Shown here: positions 1 to 7,539 of the stretch, piece after piece | Layout of the letters: each line of letters opens with the position of its first letter | How positions within the stretch are numbered: the first letter of the stretch is position 1 | Source: Variovorax sp. S12S4 | GTDB taxonomy: Bacteria; Pseudomonadota; Gammaproteobacteria; Burkholderiales; Burkholderiaceae_C | Direction of reading: 5' to 3' | DNA length: 64,000 bases | Assembly (NCBI RefSeq): GCF_023195515.1 | Contig: NZ_JALPKR020000002.1 | Span: forward strand, 5,185,001-5,249,000 | Program-made: the position numbers and the translations under genes | The notes under the pieces: generated by a model | The model's database searches: none | The model's input: only the letters and a program-made list of their open reading frames with translations | Told to the model about the DNA's origin: nothing

Positions 1-302
1 CAGGCCACGGCCGGGCCGATCCGCCCGAGGGTTGGGGTGCGACGGTGCACATCACGCTGCACGATCTGCACGCGTTCGGCGGCAAGGAAGCCTTCTTGCG
101 CCAGATGGACCACGTGGCGGCCCAGTGCCGCAACAACGCGCCCGTCGATCCGGCGAAGCCGGTGCGCCTGCCGGGCGAAGGCGGCTTGAAGCGCCGTGAA
201 ACCCAGTCGAAAAACGGAGTGCGGCTGCACCCGTCGATTGCGCGTGCGCTGCAGGATGCGGAGCAGCGCTATGGGCTGCAACTCGCGCAGGCGCTGATCT
301 AG
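1..302 (+). CDS. Ldh-family oxidoreductase (malate/lactate dehydrogenase type), C-terminal part
   Basis: Only about the last 100 codons lie in the window. The frame is open from base 3 and ends at TAG 300-302. The visible part looks like the C-terminal end of the Ldh_2 family, NAD(P)-dependent oxidoreductases of 2-hydroxy acids: a strand leading into HAFGG, a helix ending FLRQMD, the loop VRLPGEGG, and a closing stretch with GVRLHPSI and a terminal helix. The substrate cannot be told from this fragment. It converges on the DUF6172 gene, with a long inverted repeat between them. Confidence 0.7.
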   Translation, partial: GHGRADPPEGWGATVHITLHDLHAFGGKEAFLRQMDHVAAQCRNNAPVDPAKPVRLPGEGGLKRRETQSKNGVRLHPSIARALQDAEQRYGLQLAQALI

Positions 303-339
303 GAAGCGGTCTGCTATCTATTTGACGTTGCGCTGTTCC

Positions 340-600
340 GTTCAGGGCGCGCACCCGCCGACGGGGTACCTTTCTCCGCGAATGTCCCCCGGCCTGCGGC
401 CTCCTCCTTTATTTCGCTGCGCAAGGCACCCCATCGACGGGAGCGTGATTCAGAGCGGTCGTTGATCGGCGGTGCACCCAGAGCGTGCCCAAGTGCACAG
501 GGCATCGGGTGCTCCCCGCAGCGAAATAAAGGAGGAGCCGAAGGCGGGGGACATTCGCGGAGGGGGAGTACCCGGTGGCCTTTGCACCCACCCTGAACGA
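340..600. repeat. Long imperfect inverted repeat between convergent genes
   Basis: This fills most of the 329-nt gap between the two convergent genes. The left arm (about 340-434) and right arm (about 505-600) are reverse complements over some 90 nt with small gaps. The best-matched blocks are 375-390 against 546-561 (16 nt) and 401-421 against 518-538 (21 nt, containing CCTTTATTTCGC). The central spacer is about 70 nt. Transcribed from either side it could fold into one large hairpin and so act as a terminator or mRNA 3'-end stabiliser. It could equally be two opposed copies of a dispersed intergenic repeat. No reading frame in it looks coding. Confidence 0.75.
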
Positions 601-631
601 CCTCGCCCCGATCACCCAAGACACGCAGGAA

Positions 632-955
632 TCAGTCCTCTTCGGGAGGCTCTTCCGCCCGCTCCCCAGCCGAACGCGGCGCCCGCTTGCCAGGCTTGGC
701 CAGGATCTCGACGTAGAACTGCTTGCCGGCCTCCTTGACGACGCCGTCGATCAGCCCCGTGATCGCCGAAAGGTGCACGGCTTCGGCAGTTTCCGCCGAG
801 GTGCCAAACTTGCAGTCGAAGTCCCAGAAGTCCGTGCCTTCGGGCAGAACGCGCCGGCGCTCGCGCTTGATGTACTTGCGAATCTCGTGCTTGATGGCTT
901 CGAGGAGGCGGTCGGGGTGCTTGCCCTCGACCTGAAGCTGAAAGGTTTTTCTCAT
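632..955 (-). CDS. DUF6172 family protein
   Basis: This is a 107-residue soluble protein beginning MRKTFQLQ, followed by a lysine/arginine-rich helix (HEIRKYIKRERRR), the aromatic block DFWDFDCKFG and, near the C-terminus, FYVEILAKPGKR. I recognise it as a DUF6172-type protein common in Burkholderiales. Its function is unknown. The basic helix and repeated Lys/Arg would suit nucleic-acid or ribosome contact, but that is conjecture. The acidic tail (EEPPEED) is low complexity. It starts 61 nt from the divergent small gene at 1017. Confidence 0.75.
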   Translation of the reverse strand: MRKTFQLQVEGKHPDRLLEAIKHEIRKYIKRERRRVLPEGTDFWDFDCKFGTSAETAEAVHLSAITGLIDGVVKEAGKQFYVEILAKPGKRAPRSAGERAEEPPEED

Positions 956-1016
956 GGGTGATCGTAACGCGCCGCGCTGTGTACAGTCGGCGGTTCAATG
1001 GAAAGCAGGTAAAGAC

Positions 1017-1244
1017 ATGGCGCGCGCAAACGACTGGGCAAGCAAGGTAATGGCATTGGTCAACGGCGGCAACGCATCGGCGGCCATCGCGCAGATCAAG
1101 GTCGCGCCCTCGGTCAAGGACCTGAAGGCGCTCCAGACCATCATGACGCTGTCGAAAATGAAAGGCCGTTATCCCAACGTGGATGCGGCCATCGAAGACA
1201 ACCTGGCGCTGCTGGCGGCGCCGCGGCTGCACCGCTCGCCCTGA
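1017..1244 (+). CDS. Conserved small hypothetical protein (75 aa)
   Basis: The ATG at 1017 gives a 75-residue protein starting MARANDWASKV. The frame stays open further upstream to 954, but the ATG at 1017, preceded by the purine-rich AGGTAAAGAC, is the sensible start. It has two predicted helices (WASKVMALVNGG and DLKALQTIMTLSK) and ends LAAPRLHRSP. There is no signal peptide or membrane segment, and I cannot assign a function. The stop lies 4 nt from that of the convergent aminotransferase gene. The protein-like composition and similar small proteins I recall from Variovorax relatives support it being real. Confidence 0.6.
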   Translation: MARANDWASKVMALVNGGNASAAIAQIKVAPSVKDLKALQTIMTLSKMKGRYPNVDAAIEDNLALLAAPRLHRSP

Positions 1245-1248
1245 AGAC

Positions 1249-2436
1249 CTACAAGGCCTGGCCCAGGCGCTTCACGCCCTCTTCGATCTTCGCCACGTCC
1301 GCCGTCGCAAAGCTCAACCGCAGCGTCGCCAGGTCGGGCTTCTCGGCATAGAACGGTGCGCCCGGCACAAAGGCCACCAGCTGCTCGATCGCGCGCTTGG
1401 CCAGTTCGGTTGCATCGGCCAGCTTGCCGTTGGCACCCGTCAGGCGGGCCCAGAAGAACAACCCGCCCTGCGGCTGGGTAAAGCTCACCGCGTCGCCCAA
1501 CTCGCGCTTCAGCGCCGCGCCCATGGCCTGCGCCCGTTGGCCGTACACCTCCCGCACATGCGCCAGCGTGGCCGGCATGCGGCCGCTCTTGAGGTATTGC
1601 GCGGCCGTGGCCTGCGAGAAGGTGCTGGTGTGCGCATCGCTGAACTGCTTGCACATGGTGGCCTTGGCCAGCAGCTCGGCCGGCGCAATCATCCAGCCGA
1701 TGCGAAGGCCGGGGCTCAGCACCTTGCTCAGGCTGCCGCAATGCGCGAGCAGCTCGCGGCTGCCCGGCACGTCCTTGCTCAAAGCCATGATCGACGGCGG
1801 GGGCGCTTCGCCGAAGTAGAGATCGCCGTACGGGTCGTCCTCGACGATCAGCGTCTGGTACTTGACGGCCAGCTCGAGCACCTTCTTGCGGCGCTCCAGG
1901 CTCAGCATGGCGCCGCTCGGGTTGCCGAAGGTGGGAATCAGGTAGACGAACTTGGGCTTGTGCTCCGCAATGAGTTTTTCAAGCTCGTCGGTCTTCACGC
2001 CGTTGGCGTCGATGGGCGCGCTGATGAGCTGCGCGCCGTACAAGCGAAAGCACTGGATGGTGGCCAGGAAGGTCGGGCCTTCGACGATCACCTTGTCACC
2101 GGGCGAGATCATGGTCTTGCCCAGCAGGTCGAGCGCCTGCTGGCTGCCGGTGGTGACGATCAGGCCGCTCGGGTCCACGTCGACGCCCTTGGTCTTCATG
2201 AAGGCACTGAGCTGCGTGCGCAGCGGCTCGTAGCCCTCGGTGGCGCCATATTGCAGCGCGCCGCCGGGTTCTTCGGTCAGCGCCTTCTGGCTCGCCTCCT
2301 TCAGGCCCTCGACGTCGAACATGGCGCTGTCGGGAAATCCGCCCGCAAAGCTGATGATGCCGGGCTTGCCCAGCAGCTTGAAGAGTTCGCGGATGGCGGA
2401 GGTTTCGACGTTGTCGAGGCGGGAAGCGAATTGCAT
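1249..2436 (-). CDS. PLP-dependent aminotransferase, class I/II
   Basis: A 395-residue fold-type I aminotransferase of the MocR-like / 2-aminoadipate aminotransferase type. The start chosen is ATG 2436 (MQFASRLDNVETSAIREL); the frame runs 30 codons further but that part is not family-like. Visible motifs are the early glycine stretch IISFAGGFPD, the cofactor-phosphate region TTGSQQALDLLGK, the NPSG loop, EDDPYGDL with the PLP-binding Asp, and the Schiff-base lysine in GSLSKVLSPGLRIGW. It would transfer the amino group of an amino acid to a 2-oxo acid in the cytoplasm. Substrate preference is not readable here. It is divergent from nth. Confidence 0.85.
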   Translation of the reverse strand: MQFASRLDNVETSAIRELFKLLGKPGIISFAGGFPDSAMFDVEGLKEASQKALTEEPGGALQYGATEGYEPLRTQLSAFMKTKGVDVDPSGLIVTTGSQQALDLLGKTMISPGDKVIVEGPTFLATIQCFRLYGAQLISAPIDANGVKTDELEKLIAEHKPKFVYLIPTFGNPSGAMLSLERRKKVLELAVKYQTLIVEDDPYGDLYFGEAPPPSIMALSKDVPGSRELLAHCGSLSKVLSPGLRIGWMIAPAELLAKATMCKQFSDAHTSTFSQATAAQYLKSGRMPATLAHVREVYGQRAQAMGAALKRELGDAVSFTQPQGGLFFWARLTGANGKLADATELAKRAIEQLVAFVPGAPFYAEKPDLATLRLSFATADVAKIEEGVKRLGQAL

Positions 2437-2520
2437 GGGAAGTCTCACTTTCTGAGGCGCTATTGTGGCGAAAGCCGCGGGCAATAAAGCTGCGTAACAC
2501 CATCGGCTTTCGACGATATA

Positions 2521-3234
2521 TTGCAACTATCGCTGCCCGCCCCCCACCACCCCCATACGGCAGGCGAGCGCCGCGCTTCCAGCCCCCATGAAAAAGACAA
2601 CATCCCCCTCTTCTTCGCCACCCTGCAGGCGGCCAACCCCACCCCTGAAACCGAGCTTGAATACGCCACGCCCTTCGAGCTGCTGGCCGCCGTGCTGCTC
2701 TCGGCGCAGGCCACCGACGTGGGCGTGAACAAGGCCACGCGCAAGCTCTTTCCGGTGGCGAACACGCCCCAAGCCATCCTGAGGCTGGGTGTGGAGGGGC
2801 TGGAGGAATACATCAAGACCATCGGGCTCTACCGCAGCAAGGCCAAGCACCTGATCGAGACTTGCCGCATTCTTGTGGAGCAGCACGGCGGCGAAGTGCC
2901 GCGCACGCGCGCCGAGCTCGAGGCGCTGCCGGGCGTCGGGCGCAAGACCGCCAACGTGGTGCTCAACGTGGCGTTCGGCGAGGCGACGATTGCCGTGGAT
3001 ACGCACATCTTTCGCGTCAGCAACCGCACCGGGCTTGCGCCGGGCAAGACGCCGCTCGAAGTGGAGCTCAAGCTGGAGAAGCGCGTGCCTTTCGAGTTTC
3101 GGCTGCATGCGCACCACTGGCTCATCTTGCACGGGCGCTACATCTGCGTGGCGCGCACGCCGAAGTGCTGGGAATGCGCAGTGGCGCCCTACTGCAACTA
3201 CAAGCCGAAGACGCCGCGGCCCAAGTCGGCCTGA
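2521..3234 (+). CDS. nth: Endonuclease III (DNA glycosylase/AP lyase), start uncertain
   Basis: Base-excision repair enzyme for oxidised pyrimidines. The body is canonical: LLSAQATD, the helix-hairpin-helix LPGVGRKTANVV with its catalytic lysine, the VDTHIFRV segment with the catalytic aspartate, and the C-terminal [4Fe-4S] cysteines (C-x6-C-x2-C-x5-C) in the CVARTPKC...CAVAPYC region. The in-frame start is only a TTG at 2521 with no Shine-Dalgarno, giving an odd 27-residue N-terminus. An ATG at 2588 is out of frame, but one more A in the A5 run at 2591-2595 would give MKKDNIPLFF, a normal Nth start. The gene may therefore be one base short here. Confidence 0.9.
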   Translation: MQLSLPAPHHPHTAGERRASSPHEKDNIPLFFATLQAANPTPETELEYATPFELLAAVLLSAQATDVGVNKATRKLFPVANTPQAILRLGVEGLEEYIKTIGLYRSKAKHLIETCRILVEQHGGEVPRTRAELEALPGVGRKTANVVLNVAFGEATIAVDTHIFRVSNRTGLAPGKTPLEVELKLEKRVPFEFRLHAHHWLILHGRYICVARTPKCWECAVAPYCNYKPKTPRPKSA

Positions 3235-3252
3235 TGCCGACTCTTTTCCAGG

Positions 3253-4149
3253 CTAGAGCTCGAATGCTTCGGGCTGCCGTCCGTCGGTGTCGGTAAAGCC
3301 GTATTCACGCGCCAGATCGGCCACGCGGTGCACGCCGCCGCTTTTCTGCATCACCCCCGCGTCGCCCGCCAGCGCGGCAATGGCGCGGCCCAGGTAGCGC
3401 GGCGACTCGGTTCTTGCGAGCGCCGGGCGTTCATGCCAATGCGCTTCGTCGGTCTTGTGCCCAGCGAGCACGAACTCGGTTCGCATCCAGCCCGGTGAAA
3501 GCGCGAGCGAGGCCACACCGTGCGGGCGGAGTTCCTCGGCCATGCCAAAGGCCAACCGGTTCATCGCCGACTTGGCGAGATCGTAGAACAGGTTGCCGCG
3601 CAGGTACTTGTCGCGGTCCCAGAAGCTGGTGATCGCGATCAGGCCGCTCTTCTGCACCACCATGAGCGGCGCCGCGAACCGGCTCGCCAGCAGGTGGTTG
3701 CGCACGCCGCGGTCGAACATCGACTCCCAGTTGGAAAGCGGGTGTTCCCAGAACGGCGCCTCGAAAACGCCGTTGAAGGTTTCGTGCCCGCCCCAGGCGT
3801 TATTCACCAGCAGGTCCAAGCGGCCCTGCTCGCGCTGCACCCGCGCGAAGAGGCTTGCCACGTCGTCTTCCTGCGTGTGGTCGCAGCGCACCGCAATGCC
3901 GTGGCCGCCCATGCGCGTGAGTTCGTCGGCCGTCTCGTCGATGCTGCCCGGCAGGGCTTCGAGTTCCGAGAGCGCAAGGATGCGTCCATAGCTTTCGGCC
4001 GGCTGCGCGCGCGTGCTGCGGCCTGTCACGTACACGGTGGCCCCCGCCGCGCCCAGCTCCAGGGCAATGCCGCGGCCGGCGCCCCGGCTGGCGCCGGTCA
4101 CCACGGCCACGCGGCCCTTCAGCGGCCTCTTCACTTCTTCGTCTTGCAT
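3253..4149 (-). CDS. SDR-family oxidoreductase (DHRS1-like)
   Basis: A 298-residue short-chain dehydrogenase. It has the Rossmann motif TGASRGAGRGIA near residue 19, a basic TGRST site after strand 2 that would favour NADP(H), LVNNAWGG after strand 4, and the YDLAK active site (Tyr-x-x-x-Lys) preceded by the serine-bearing ITSFWD. An extended C-terminal region (HWHERPALARTESPRYLG) resembles DHRS1-type enzymes. It would reduce or oxidise a carbonyl/hydroxyl substrate that cannot be named. Its start is 49 nt downstream of the AraC-type gene on the same strand, so they may be co-transcribed. Confidence 0.85.
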   Translation of the reverse strand: MQDEEVKRPLKGRVAVVTGASRGAGRGIALELGAAGATVYVTGRSTRAQPAESYGRILALSELEALPGSIDETADELTRMGGHGIAVRCDHTQEDDVASLFARVQREQGRLDLLVNNAWGGHETFNGVFEAPFWEHPLSNWESMFDRGVRNHLLASRFAAPLMVVQKSGLIAITSFWDRDKYLRGNLFYDLAKSAMNRLAFGMAEELRPHGVASLALSPGWMRTEFVLAGHKTDEAHWHERPALARTESPRYLGRAIAALAGDAGVMQKSGGVHRVADLAREYGFTDTDGRQPEAFEL

Positions 4150-4198
4150 CGCGTTCTTTCCCTTTTCTCCGAGTTCGAAGCCCGAAGGTACCGCCGCG

Positions 4199-5101
4199 TC
4201 ACGCCGCTGTATTGGAAGAAACCGAAACCGTGCGGCCGAGAAACTCGGTCGGCGTGAGGCCGCTCAGCGCCTTGAACTCGTTGACGAGGTGCGACTGGTC
4301 GTAGAAGCCGCCGTCAAGCGCTAGCTCCGCCCAGCCGGGCATGCGCGGCCGTGGCTGCCGCAAGGCGCGCAGGCAGGCATGCAGCCGCGCGAGCCTGCCC
4401 CACGTGCGCGGCGAGAGGCCCACCTGCTGCTGGAACAGCTGCTGCAAACGGCGCTCGCCGACGCCGACCGCAGCCGCCACCTCGTGCAGCGATTGCCGAC
4501 CACCCGATTCCGCGATCAGCTGCGCCGCCCTTATCGTGGCCATAGGGGCGGCCGGTTGAAGAGCCGTGTCGGCCCGCGCCAGCCGCTGCCCGAGCATGGC
4601 GCACAGCACCGCAACCCGCGAGGCGTCGTCACGCGCTTCTGCCATGCGTTCGCGCAGTTCGGCGCCTTGGCCACGCCAGAGTTGATCGAGGTGCACCGCG
4701 GTGCCGGCAATCTCCCCGGCCGGCATGCCGAGCAGCGCCGCGGCCGCGCCGGGGCGCAGCGTGACCGACAGCCCCTCGACCCTGCCGCGCAGCCGCACCA
4801 GCGCCGGCGCGGCCGAAGCGCCGATTGCTTCAACGGGCTGCCCGGCGCCGTCGCCCGCAGAGGGCGCATCGCCAAGGTTGAAAACCAGCCGCACCGCGCC
4901 GTCGGGCAGCACGCGCTCGAGCACTTCGCGCCCGTCAGGCAGCGCTTCGCGATAGAGCAGGATGTGCGCGACATGCGCGCGCAACGGCGCTGCAACCGGG
5001 AAGGCCTGCAATGAGCCCGCCGGCATCGCAGCCTCGGGCCCGTGCAAGGGGTCCTCGTCGAGGCGAACGTACAGGCGCTCGTGGGAAGGCTGTGCGGGCA
5101 T
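4199..5101 (-). CDS. AraC-family transcriptional regulator
   Basis: A 300-residue regulator with a C-terminal AraC/XylS DNA-binding domain in about the last 100 residues: the first helix-turn-helix around LHEVAAAVGVGERRLQQLF and the second around GGFYDQSHLVNEFKALSG, ending LTPTEFLG. The N-terminal half (a beta-rich segment with VLPDGAVRLVFNLGD) matches the sensor half found in DUF6597-type AraC proteins. The ligand is unknown. It sits just upstream of the SDR gene on the same strand, a possible target. Confidence 0.85.
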   Translation of the reverse strand: MPAQPSHERLYVRLDEDPLHGPEAAMPAGSLQAFPVAAPLRAHVAHILLYREALPDGREVLERVLPDGAVRLVFNLGDAPSAGDGAGQPVEAIGASAAPALVRLRGRVEGLSVTLRPGAAAALLGMPAGEIAGTAVHLDQLWRGQGAELRERMAEARDDASRVAVLCAMLGQRLARADTALQPAAPMATIRAAQLIAESGGRQSLHEVAAAVGVGERRLQQLFQQQVGLSPRTWGRLARLHACLRALRQPRPRMPGWAELALDGGFYDQSHLVNEFKALSGLTPTEFLGRTVSVSSNTAA

Positions 5102-5144
5102 GGCGCGAATGGGGGCAATGAAATGGCGCGGACGCTGCCGCGCG

Positions 5145-5696
5145 TCACCCGCATTCGATCAGCAGGCACGCCCCATAGTCAATGGGCGCCGACGGCCATT
5201 GCGCGGCGGCGTCCACGCGCCGCACGCCGCCATGCAGCAGTTGCACGGCGCGCATCACGCCCGCATGCGTGACCCACACCGCGTCCTGGCCCGACGCGCG
5301 CCACTCGTCGAAAGCAGCGCCAGTGCGCTGCATGAAGCTGGCCGTGCTTTCGCCGTACTCGCCCGGAAGACCGTCGGCGAAATTGCCGGTCCATGCATCG
5401 AAGTCGGCACTGGTGATGGATGCCCACGGCCGGCCTTCCCAGGCGCCGAAGTCCATTTCGGCCAGGCGCTCGTCCGCTCGCATGGCAAGGTCCGGGCGCA
5501 GCGTGCCGATGGCCTTTGCCAGTTCGGCACAACGCCGCAAAGGGGAATGGACCAGTGCGATGCCCACGGGAACGCGGGCCTGCACGGCGCGCGCAACCGC
5601 CAGCGTCGCCTCCATGGGCACGCCGACATCCGTGACGCCATAGCAAAGGCCCGGCGCGGCGTCGGTTTGCGCATGGCGCACGAGCCACAGCTTCAT
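5145..5696 (-). CDS. cobC: Histidine phosphatase, probable alpha-ribazole phosphatase
   Basis: A 183-residue histidine-phosphatase (phosphoglycerate-mutase fold) protein. The phosphorylated histidine is in LVRHAQT at residues 4-10, the acidic DFGAWEGRPW lies mid-protein, and the second histidine is in WVTHAGVMRA. The start is ATG 5696, overlapping the cobS stop as ATGA. That overlap and the cobQ-cobT-cobS order make it the alpha-ribazole-5'-phosphate phosphatase of nucleotide-loop assembly rather than a generic phosphatase. The family alone would not decide this. It is the last gene of the run. Confidence 0.8.
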   Translation of the reverse strand: MKLWLVRHAQTDAAPGLCYGVTDVGVPMEATLAVARAVQARVPVGIALVHSPLRRCAELAKAIGTLRPDLAMRADERLAEMDFGAWEGRPWASITSADFDAWTGNFADGLPGEYGESTASFMQRTGAAFDEWRASGQDAVWVTHAGVMRAVQLLHGGVRRVDAAAQWPSAPIDYGACLLIECG

Positions 5697-6487
5697 GCCT
5701 GCCACGCCAGTGCAAGATAGATTGCAAGCTCGCACACCTGTTGCGTGGCGCCGAGCCCGTCGCCGGTAAAGCCCTGCAGCCGGCGCCGGAACATGCGCGC
5801 CATGACCAATGCCGCAACGGCACATGCCGCCACGACGGCCGCTGTTCTCGCGGGGCCTTGCGTCACCAGCACCAGCGCAAGGGCAGGAACCGACCAGAGC
5901 ACGCCGACCAGCAAGGCGCCGCCGCCGATTGCATCGGCCAGCGGCTTGGCCTTGCTCGCACCGGCATCGCCCACATACGGCAGCCAGCGAATCAAAAACA
6001 GCGGCGCCAGCCGCGACAGCACATGCGCGCCGACGATGGCCCCGGCCACCGCCTGCACCCCCTGCCCCGCCAGCGAAGCAAGCAGCGCGGCCTTGAGGCC
6101 CAGCGCAAGCACCAGCGCAATGGCGCCGAAGGCGCCGATGCGCGAGTCCTTCATGATCTCGAGCGCGCGGTTTCGGTCGGCCGATCCGCCCAGTCCGTCG
6201 GCCACGTCGGCCAAGCCATCCTCATGAAAGGCGCCGGTGAGCAGCACGGTTGCCACCATGCTCAGCAGCGCCGCTGCCAGCGCACCAGCCGCGCCCGACA
6301 GGCCCTGCAGCGCCAGAACAAAAACGGCGGCCCCCACAAACCCCACGAGCCAGCCGACGCCCGGAAAATGCGCCGCGCTCGCGCGCAGCATCTGGGGGCT
6401 GAATCCGACCCACTCAGCGAGTCGCCCAGTCACCGGCACCCGCGTGAAGAACTGCAGTGCCAGCAGGTAGTGGCGAACGCCGTTCAT
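5693..6487 (-). CDS. cobS: Adenosylcobinamide-GDP ribazoletransferase (cobalamin synthase)
   Basis: A 264-residue integral membrane enzyme that joins adenosylcobinamide-GDP to alpha-ribazole(-phosphate), closing the nucleotide loop of cobalamin. The start is ATG 6487 (MNGVRHYLLALQFFTRVPV, the usual CobS opening). Several hydrophobic helices are visible, and the conserved acidic metal/substrate site is AFHEDGLADVADGLGG near residues 90-105. The late GFTGDGLGATQQV motif is also typical. It lies 5 nt after cobT and overlaps cobC by 4 nt, so translational coupling is likely. Confidence 0.93.
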   Translation of the reverse strand: MNGVRHYLLALQFFTRVPVTGRLAEWVGFSPQMLRASAAHFPGVGWLVGFVGAAVFVLALQGLSGAAGALAAALLSMVATVLLTGAFHEDGLADVADGLGGSADRNRALEIMKDSRIGAFGAIALVLALGLKAALLASLAGQGVQAVAGAIVGAHVLSRLAPLFLIRWLPYVGDAGASKAKPLADAIGGGALLVGVLWSVPALALVLVTQGPARTAAVVAACAVAALVMARMFRRRLQGFTGDGLGATQQVCELAIYLALAWQA

Positions 6488-6492
6488 GAAGT

Positions 6493-7539
6493 TCAGCCGC
6501 CCTTGCGCGACACGCCCGCCGCCTCGAAGCTCGCCATTTCGCGCAGGATGCGGCAGGCCGATTCGAGCAGCGGCCACGCCAGCGCGCCGCCCGAGCCTTC
6601 GCCAAGGCGCAAGTCCAGATTCAGCAGTGGCTCCAACCCGAGGTGCTTCAACAACAGCGCATGCCCCGGTTCCGCCGAGCTGTGCGCGGCCACGCAGCGC
6701 TGGGCCACGTGCGGCTGCAGTGCCTGCGCCACCAGCACCGCCGCGCTCGCGATGAATCCATCGACCACGATCACGCGCCGCTCTTCTGCCGCCTGCAGCA
6801 CCGCGCCGACCAGGGTGGCAATTTCGAAGCCGCCGAACGCAGCCAATGCATCGAGCGGCGCAACCGCCGATGCATGCAGGGCCAGCACTTCGCGCAGCAC
6901 TGTGCGCTTGCGCGCCAGCCCGGCGGCGTCGAGCCCCGTGCCTGCGCCGGTGCAGGCATCGATGTCGAGGCCCGCCAGCCGCGCAAGCAGCATGGCCGCC
7001 GCCGAGCTGTTGCCGATGCCCATCTCGCCGAGCAGCAAGGCATTGCCGGGGAGCGCGCGCACCACCTCGCGGCCGTTGGCAATGGCTTGCGCGCATTGCC
7101 CTGCCGTCATCGCAGGCCCAGCCGACGCATCGGCGGTGCCGGCGGCGATGCGGCGCGACACCAGCCCCGGACGCGCCTGGAAGTCGCGCCGCACGCCGCA
7201 GTCGACCACCGTCAGCGCCAGCCCATGTTGGCGCGCCAGCACGCTCACGGCCGCGCCGCCCGCAAGAAAGTTCTCGACCATCTGCCAGGTCACGTCGCTG
7301 GGAAATGCGGAGACACCGCGCGCCGCCAGGCCATGGTCGCCCGCGCACACCAGCATCTGGGGCGCTTCGAGCACGGGCGTTTCGCTACCCAGGATCATCC
7401 CGATACGCAGCGCCAGCCCTTCGAGGCGGCCGAGCGCGCCGAGCGGCTTGGTCTTGTTGTCGAGCGCGCCCTGCAGCCGTGCCGCAAGCGCGTCATCGCG
7501 GATGTCAGTGATGGAAGGAATGGTGTTCTTGTCGGTCAT
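6493..7539 (-). CDS. cobT: Nicotinate-nucleotide--dimethylbenzimidazole phosphoribosyltransferase
   Basis: A 348-residue enzyme that makes alpha-ribazole phosphate from dimethylbenzimidazole and nicotinate mononucleotide. The start is ATG 7539; the frame continues upstream but overlaps cobQ. Typical features are NKTKPLGALGRLE near the N-terminus, CAGDHGL, GEMGIGNSSAAAM, the glycine-rich GAGTGLD and the catalytic-glutamate region RLGEGSGGALA near the C-terminus. It overlaps the cobQ stop by 4 nt (ATGA) and is followed 5 nt later by cobS. Confidence 0.93.
   Translation of the reverse strand: MTDKNTIPSITDIRDDALAARLQGALDNKTKPLGALGRLEGLALRIGMILGSETPVLEAPQMLVCAGDHGLAARGVSAFPSDVTWQMVENFLAGGAAVSVLARQHGLALTVVDCGVRRDFQARPGLVSRRIAAGTADASAGPAMTAGQCAQAIANGREVVRALPGNALLLGEMGIGNSSAAAMLLARLAGLDIDACTGAGTGLDAAGLARKRTVLREVLALHASAVAPLDALAAFGGFEIATLVGAVLQAAEERRVIVVDGFIASAAVLVAQALQPHVAQRCVAAHSSAEPGHALLLKHLGLEPLLNLDLRLGEGSGGALAWPLLESACRILREMASFEAAGVSRKGG

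Noticed and set aside
2588..2640. ATG 2588 as the actual nth start
   Set aside because: As printed it is out of frame with the Nth body; usable only if a base is added, so it is reported as a finding rather than a start.
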